From: an uncultured Bacteroidales bacterium
Lineage (GTDB): Bacteria > Bacteroidota > Bacteroidia > Bacteroidales > Paludibacteraceae
Assembly: GCA_903911085.1 (NCBI GenBank)
Contig: CAIWCC010000241.1
Coordinates: 1-64,000 of the forward strand
Direction of reading: 5' to 3'
DNA length: 64,000 nt
Part shown: piece after piece, positions 60,170 to 64,000 of the stretch
Layout of the letters: each line of letters opens with the position of its first letter
Numbering within the stretch: position 1 is the first letter of the stretch
Program-made: the position numbers and the translations under genes
Notes under the pieces: model-generated
The model's input: the letters and a program-made list of their open reading frames with translations, nothing else
Databases searched by the model: none
Told to the model about the DNA's origin: nothing

Positions 60170-61108
60170 TTAAAACTTAGCTCTTACCATTATTACAGAT
60201 CCCATTAGCATTGGCAAAACAAAATTAATTATCCACAAACACATTCCTGCAAGTGCTATTCCAACAATATTATGTGAATAAGCGCCAATTATTAATACTG
60301 CAAACGAACTACGAATAGCTACTTCCGAAAAAGCCAATGATGGTGTAAATGTTACTAACAAATAAATTGAAGGAATGCAAATAATAGCTTGCCAAACCGT
60401 TAAATCAATACTAAAAAAGCTCAACATTAAGTAGAACTGAGTACAAAAAACAGTATATCTCAACATTGAAACTAACATTATGCTAACCAAATATGTGAAT
60501 TTATAACCAGTAAGACAATCTGTAAAAGGGGTAATTTTAGCTGCCATTTTACTTATTTTCAAACGTTTACTCAACAACGGAAGACAAAAATAGAATATAC
60601 TAAAAACCAGAATACAAGTTGCCAATGCACCTACATATTGAACCATATTTATTTCTAGTTTCTCCGAAGCTTTTAAATAAAAAAAAATGAATGCAGGAAT
60701 TCCACACAAAGCCATTACAATGTTCTGTGTCAAACTATTAACAACACTTAAAGTCACCCCTGATTTGCGATTTTCTACATTTAAAAACATAATTCTACCT
60801 ACCAACTCTCCCACTCGATTAGGCGTAAAAAAGCCCGATGAAATACCCGCAAGTACTGCTTTTATTGCTGTTACGAAACTTAATTTTTGAATATTGGAGC
60901 ACAACATTTTCCATTTTATTGCTTCTAAAAACCAATTAAAAGGAAGTAATGCAAAGACTCCTAGCAACCACACAAATTGCGTCAAAGGAATTTGTTTCCA
61001 TTCCTTTAAAAATTCATTGTAATGGTTAAAGGTAGCAAGTTTATAACCCAAAAACAAATAGGTTGCAATTAAAATTAACCATTTTATAATGGAAAACGGT
61101 TTAAACAT
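60170..61108 (-). CDS. LPG-synthase-type flippase-like membrane protein (312 aa)
   Basis: This integral membrane protein has about eight hydrophobic segments: LILIATYLFLGYKLA, WLLGVFALLPFNWFLEAIKW, SFVTAIKAVLAGISSGFFTPNRVGE-like loop, LCGIPAFIFFYL, ATCILVFSIFYFCLPLL, and C-terminal helices. The ISSGFFTPNRVGE segment is the signature of the lysylphosphatidylglycerol synthase membrane domain family (PF03706), also found in glycolipid flippases. It lacks the cytosolic transferase domain. It overlaps gtrA by 8 bp, and the pair may move or modify lipid-linked sugars. The lipid is unknown. Confidence 0.8.
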   Translation of the reverse strand: MFKPFSIIKWLILIATYLFLGYKLATFNHYNEFLKEWKQIPLTQFVWLLGVFALLPFNWFLEAIKWKMLCSNIQKLSFVTAIKAVLAGISSGFFTPNRVGELVGRIMFLNVENRKSGVTLSVVNSLTQNIVMALCGIPAFIFFYLKASEKLEINMVQYVGALATCILVFSIFYFCLPLLSKRLKISKMAAKITPFTDCLTGYKFTYLVSIMLVSMLRYTVFCTQFYLMLSFFSIDLTVWQAIICIPSIYLLVTFTPSLAFSEVAIRSSFAVLIIGAYSHNIVGIALAGMCLWIINFVLPMLMGSVIMVRAKF

Positions 61109-61592
61109 TTTTAAATGTGAATTTTTTTTGAGAAAAATAGCTGAATAATGTAGTAAAAAAAGTTATTGTCATTTTAGCTGGTGTTGGAAAAAAATGAAGA
61201 CCATCAACCAAAAGCTTTAGTCCGACATAATTTAACATTAAATTTATAAATACAACAATAAAATAACGATACAATTGCACATGACCCCGTAAATCAGAAG
61301 CTGTAAAGGTAACATATTTTTGAAGTAAAAAACCAGTAAATGAAGAGATTGGAAATATAATTGCCAGTGTAGCAATATGGGAACTTAACGTTACAAAACC
61401 TAGGTGCAACATTTGATGTTGTAGCACAAAATTATAGACAAGAAAATATAAAACTAAATCGAAAGCCATGTTAGCAACTCCAGACACCCCATATCTAAAG
61501 AACTGCAATGTCATATAGTTACCAAAAGGTGGATAAAAAAAATCGATGGCAATGCTTATCCAACTGCCAATTGTTTCAAATATATTTCTCAT
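61101..61592 (-). CDS. GtrA-family membrane protein (163 aa)
   Basis: Four hydrophobic helices are present (FFRYGVSGVANMAFDLVLYFLV, ATLAIIFPISSFTGFLLQKY, YRYFIVVFINLMLNYVGL, ITFFTTLFSYFSQKKFTF). The order and the FRYGVSGVANMAFD start, together with the C-terminal F-x-QKKFTF, match GtrA-like proteins (PF04138), which help move bactoprenol-linked sugars or act with glycosyltransferases. No glycosyltransferase lies next to it. It overlaps the flippase-like gene by 8 bp, so translation is coupled. A TATCTTTG box lies about 108 bp upstream. Confidence 0.88.
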   Translation of the reverse strand: MRNIFETIGSWISIAIDFFYPPFGNYMTLQFFRYGVSGVANMAFDLVLYFLVYNFVLQHQMLHLGFVTLSSHIATLAIIFPISSFTGFLLQKYVTFTASDLRGHVQLYRYFIVVFINLMLNYVGLKLLVDGLHFFPTPAKMTITFFTTLFSYFSQKKFTFKNV

Positions 61593-61663
61593 TTAAAATT
61601 ATAAATAATGAACTTTAACGGACAATAAAAACCGAAAAAATAGGATAATCAAACAATTATAGT

Positions 61664-61671
61664 TACTTTTG
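61664..61671 (+). promoter_or_regulatory. TAnnTTTG promoter box of rsmA
   Basis: TACTTTTG on the plus strand, about 180 bp before the rsmA ATG. Its start point (near 61677) lies left of that of the opposing gtrA promoter, so the two 5' leaders should overlap. Confidence 0.45.
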
Positions 61672-61699
61672 TGCGCTCAAAAAAAACTTGTACGTTCTG

Positions 61700-61707
61700 C
61701 AAAGATA
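61700..61707 (-). promoter_or_regulatory. TAnnTTTG promoter box of gtrA
   Basis: TATCTTTG on the minus strand, about 108 bp before the gtrA ATG at 61592. Confidence 0.5.
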
Positions 61708-61852
61708 CAATTTTAGTATTTACGATTTCATATTTGAAATTTTCATTTTTCAAAATTGTTGATATTTAACTATAAAAACGAGTTCTAAAAATCTATTGCA
61801 AACATAAGCATTTAAAATTCAACCAGTAATATGCCCGACGACGACACGAAAT

Positions 61853-62632
61853 ATGGCACAAGTAAAAGCAAAAAAATACTTGGGACAGCACTTCCTCAAA
61901 GACATGGAAGTAGCGCGTCGTATAGCCGAGAGCTTAACTCTCGACGGTAAAACATCTGTATTGGAAATTGGTCCTGGAATGGGCGTTCTCACTCAATATT
62001 TACTTCAAAATCCACTTATTGATCTCACAGCTGTTGAACTCGATGGCGAATCGGTGGAATATTTACATCTTCATTACCCAAACTTGAATGTTATCGAAGC
62101 AGATTTTTTGAAAATGGATTTAAAAACCTATTTTCAAGATAAATTTTGCATAATCGGTAACTTTCCATATAATATTTCTAGCCAAATATTTTTTAAAATG
62201 CTTGAAAACAAAGATTCAATTCCTTGTTTGGCAGGCATGATTCAAAAAGAAGTGGCTGAACGCATTGCTGCACCTGCAGGAAGTAAAACCTACGGTATTC
62301 TGAGCGTATTGATGCAAGCATATTACAAAATCGAATACCTTTTCACTGTTCACGAACACGTCTTTGACCCTCCTCCAAAGGTCAAATCGGCTGTTATTCG
62401 CTTTACACGTAATGAAGTTTCGCAAATCGATTGTAACGATGCGCTCTTCAAAACTGTGGTGAAAACAGCCTTCAACCAACGCCGCAAAACTTTGCGCAAC
62501 TCCCTCAAACCATTGGTAGAATCAGGACATCCTATGTATGCCGACCCGCTTTTCGACTTGCGTCCGGAGCGACTGGATGTGGCTGCATTTATTGATCTTA
62601 CCAACAGAGTAGAGGCTGCCCTAGATAATTGA
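61853..62632 (+). CDS. rsmA: 16S rRNA dimethyladenosine transferase (259 aa)
   Basis: RsmA (KsgA) dimethylates two adjacent adenosines in the 3' hairpin of 16S rRNA during 30S assembly. The start VKAKKYLGQHFLKD, the SAM motif SVLEIGPGMGVLTQYLL, the DFLKMDL acid and the NFPYNISSQIFFKML catalytic motif are all present. FDPPPKVKSAVIRF and FNQRRKTLRNSLK are typical C-terminal blocks. The ATG at 61853 is favoured: the ATG at 61831 is out of frame. It is the first plus-strand gene of the window and corA follows 132 bp later. Confidence 0.96.
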   Translation: MAQVKAKKYLGQHFLKDMEVARRIAESLTLDGKTSVLEIGPGMGVLTQYLLQNPLIDLTAVELDGESVEYLHLHYPNLNVIEADFLKMDLKTYFQDKFCIIGNFPYNISSQIFFKMLENKDSIPCLAGMIQKEVAERIAAPAGSKTYGILSVLMQAYYKIEYLFTVHEHVFDPPPKVKSAVIRFTRNEVSQIDCNDALFKTVVKTAFNQRRKTLRNSLKPLVESGHPMYADPLFDLRPERLDVAAFIDLTNRVEAALDN

Positions 62633-62764
62633 CTTTTATCAATTATTTACTTTACATTTTCGTTTAACCTTTATGAACTTTTCCATGCGGCATAAAAAAA
62701 CAAGTTGATAAACTCATAGTGAGTTATTTACATGCCGATAAATAATAGAAAGGAAACAAATATT

Positions 62765-63712
62765 ATGTCAGAATTAAGAATTTTTTACCACGAAGATAAT
62801 AGAATTAAAATTTCGAAAAGCCTCGATATTTTAAAAAAAGTAGACCTCAAAGAGTTGGTTTGGATTGACTTAAACGATGTTTCGGAAGAAATTGAGGACA
62901 AATTGGAAGAATTTCTAAAAATCTATATTCAAGAAGATGAGGAGATTGAAGAAATTGAGATGAGTTCGCGTTATATGCAAACTGACGATAGCATTGTGGC
63001 TAATTCTAACTTTTTGCAAGAAAATTACACTGTTGAACCAGTTTCATTTATTATTAAAAATGGCATTTTGGTATCAGTTAGAAATACTGATTTAAGGTCA
63101 TTTAGCGAAACAGTTAAGAAAATTTTTGCAAATACTCGTAATTTTCTTACTGGTTATCATGTGTTGGTTACATTACTCGAAACTCGTGTAGAATATGATG
63201 CCGACATGATAGAGGATGCTACAGACCAAATTACTAGTTTAAGTAAGACTCTGAATACTGAAGACGATTTGGATCAAGATATTTTGATTAGAATCAAGGA
63301 CTTGCAAGAAAAGGTTATGATTATCCGTCAGAATATTATGGATAAACAAAGGGTAGTTTCCAACATGTTAAAGTGCGATTTTTTTCCAACTGAACTACTG
63401 CCTCGACTTGCGATGATTATAAAAGACATAAATTCACTTTTTGAGTACACCCGCTTTGGATTCGACCGTTTGGACTATCTTCAAGATACTTTTCTTGGTT
63501 TGGTAAATCTTCAACAAAATAAAATTATCAAAATTTTTACTGTTGTATCGGTAATATTTATGCCCCCAACGCTTATTGCAAGTATTTATGGTATGAATTT
63601 CAAGCACTTACCAGAACTCGATTGGAAGTTGGGTTATCCAATTTCATTATTAATGATGATAGGTTTTTCTGGTGTGGTAATGCTTTACTTTAGACGTAAA
63701 AAGTGGCTGTAA
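62765..63712 (+). CDS. corA: CorA-family magnesium/divalent cation transporter (315 aa)
   Basis: The ATG at 62765 is chosen: AGGAAAC about 10 bp upstream is a rare Shine-Dalgarno-like sequence here, and MSELRIFYHEDN is the usual start. The soluble N-terminal part is acidic (EEFLKIYIQEDEEIEEIEMS). The long helix with LQEKVMIIRQNIMDKQRVVS leads to two membrane helices: IKIFTVVSVIFMPPTLIASI, the YGMNF selectivity motif at 275-279, and PISLLMMIGFSGVVMLYF with a basic C-terminus. It forms a pentamer in the inner membrane and imports Mg2+ or related cations. It ends in a hairpin terminator. Confidence 0.94.
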   Translation: MSELRIFYHEDNRIKISKSLDILKKVDLKELVWIDLNDVSEEIEDKLEEFLKIYIQEDEEIEEIEMSSRYMQTDDSIVANSNFLQENYTVEPVSFIIKNGILVSVRNTDLRSFSETVKKIFANTRNFLTGYHVLVTLLETRVEYDADMIEDATDQITSLSKTLNTEDDLDQDILIRIKDLQEKVMIIRQNIMDKQRVVSNMLKCDFFPTELLPRLAMIIKDINSLFEYTRFGFDRLDYLQDTFLGLVNLQQNKIIKIFTVVSVIFMPPTLIASIYGMNFKHLPELDWKLGYPISLLMMIGFSGVVMLYFRRKKWL

Positions 63713-63727
63713 AAAAACATTACAGCC
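63705..63727. terminator. Bidirectional terminator between corA and the PLP enzyme
   Basis: GGCTGTAA pairs with TTACAGCC across a 7-nt A-rich loop. The corA stop codon lies in the stem. The minus side is followed by ACTTTTT, the plus side by TCTATTTTA. Confidence 0.6.
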
Positions 63728-63728
63728 T

Positions 63729-64000
63729 CTATTTTACGGCTTGTTCGATATCTTTGAATAAATCTTCCACATCTTCCATACCAACAGAAACACGTATCGT
63801 TTTATCTGAAACACGCATTTCCTGTCGAAGTTCAGGAGTAAATGGTCCAAATATTGTGCTGGCAGGATGAATTGCTAATGTCTTATTATCAAACAGATTA
63901 GTAGCACGTTTAATCAATTTCAATTTATTTAGAAAACTGAAACATGCTTCACGAGAGGCTAAGTTAAAGGTAAACATAGCACCTGGATTTTTGCCAAATT
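63729..64000 (-). CDS. Cys/Met-metabolism PLP enzyme, O-acetylhomoserine sulfhydrylase-like, 5' part cut off
   Basis: The last 90 residues of a frame that enters from the right edge are visible (FGKNPGAMFTFNLASREACF, then FLNKLKLIKRATNLFDNKTL, AIHPASTIF and a TIRVSVGMEDVEDLFKDIEQ end). The alpha-helical end with IRVSVGMEDVEDLFKD is typical of Cys/Met-metabolism PLP enzymes, and the HPASTIF block fits O-acetylhomoserine sulfhydrylase (MetY-type) best. The PLP lysine lies outside the window. The enzyme would make homocysteine from O-acetylhomoserine and sulfide. It converges with corA at a shared hairpin. Confidence 0.8.
   Translation of the reverse strand, partial: FGKNPGAMFTFNLASREACFSFLNKLKLIKRATNLFDNKTLAIHPASTIFGPFTPELRQEMRVSDKTIRVSVGMEDVEDLFKDIEQAVK

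Noticed and set aside
62633..62764. Mg2+-sensing leader upstream of corA
   Set aside because: The 130 bp are AT-rich with one weak hairpin (ACTCATAGTGAGTT); they do not resemble known Mg2+ riboswitches.

Overview
The window looks like chromosome from an AT-rich member of the Bacteroidia (phylum Bacteroidota). The signs are a SusC/SusD pair, seven proteins with type IX secretion (T9SS) C-terminal sorting domains, promoters of the Bacteroidota TAnnTTTG type, almost no Shine-Dalgarno sequences, single-chain PurL and a MurU/AmgK-RapZ pair. I cannot name genus or species.

The left 49 kb is accessory and reads almost entirely on the minus strand. Positions 1-5.4 kb hold a HigB-like toxin cut by the window edge, two orphan proteins, degenerate palindromic repeats, and a tightly packed set of two HEPN-motif proteins, a 102-aa protein and a Cys-rich T9SS beta-helix protein. 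A structured RNA with its own promoter and terminator lies upstream of that set. Positions 5.4-22.5 kb form a carbohydrate-degradation locus: two right-handed beta-helix enzymes, two SASA-type O-acetylesterases, one SGNH esterase, a five-blade propeller protein and three glycosidase candidates, ending in a terminator. The number of esterases suggests an O-acetylated, probably pectin-like glycan; this is inference. The locus is peppered with palindromic repeats and MITE-like elements.

Positions 22.5-49 kb hold a second block: a beta-helix T9SS protein with a CBM-like partner, two giant paralogous T9SS repeat proteins, a SusC/SusD/lipoprotein operon, a GH43 enzyme and an esterase/beta-helix T9SS fusion. 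Five transcription units here share one 32-bp operator (10-bp inverted arms, 12-bp spacer) placed 28 or 29 bp upstream of a TAnnTTTG box. They look like a single regulon. No regulator gene is in the window.

Positions 49-64 kb are housekeeping: purL, murU, an AmgK-RapZ fusion, an ABC-F ATPase, a PIN toxin-antitoxin pair whose toxin is frameshifted, a metallophosphoesterase, an outer-membrane protein, recX, an LPG-synthase-like flippase, gtrA, rsmA, corA, and the end of a Cys/Met-metabolism PLP enzyme. Most transcription stays on the minus strand; rsmA and corA are on plus.

Family names come from motif recognition only; no search was run.
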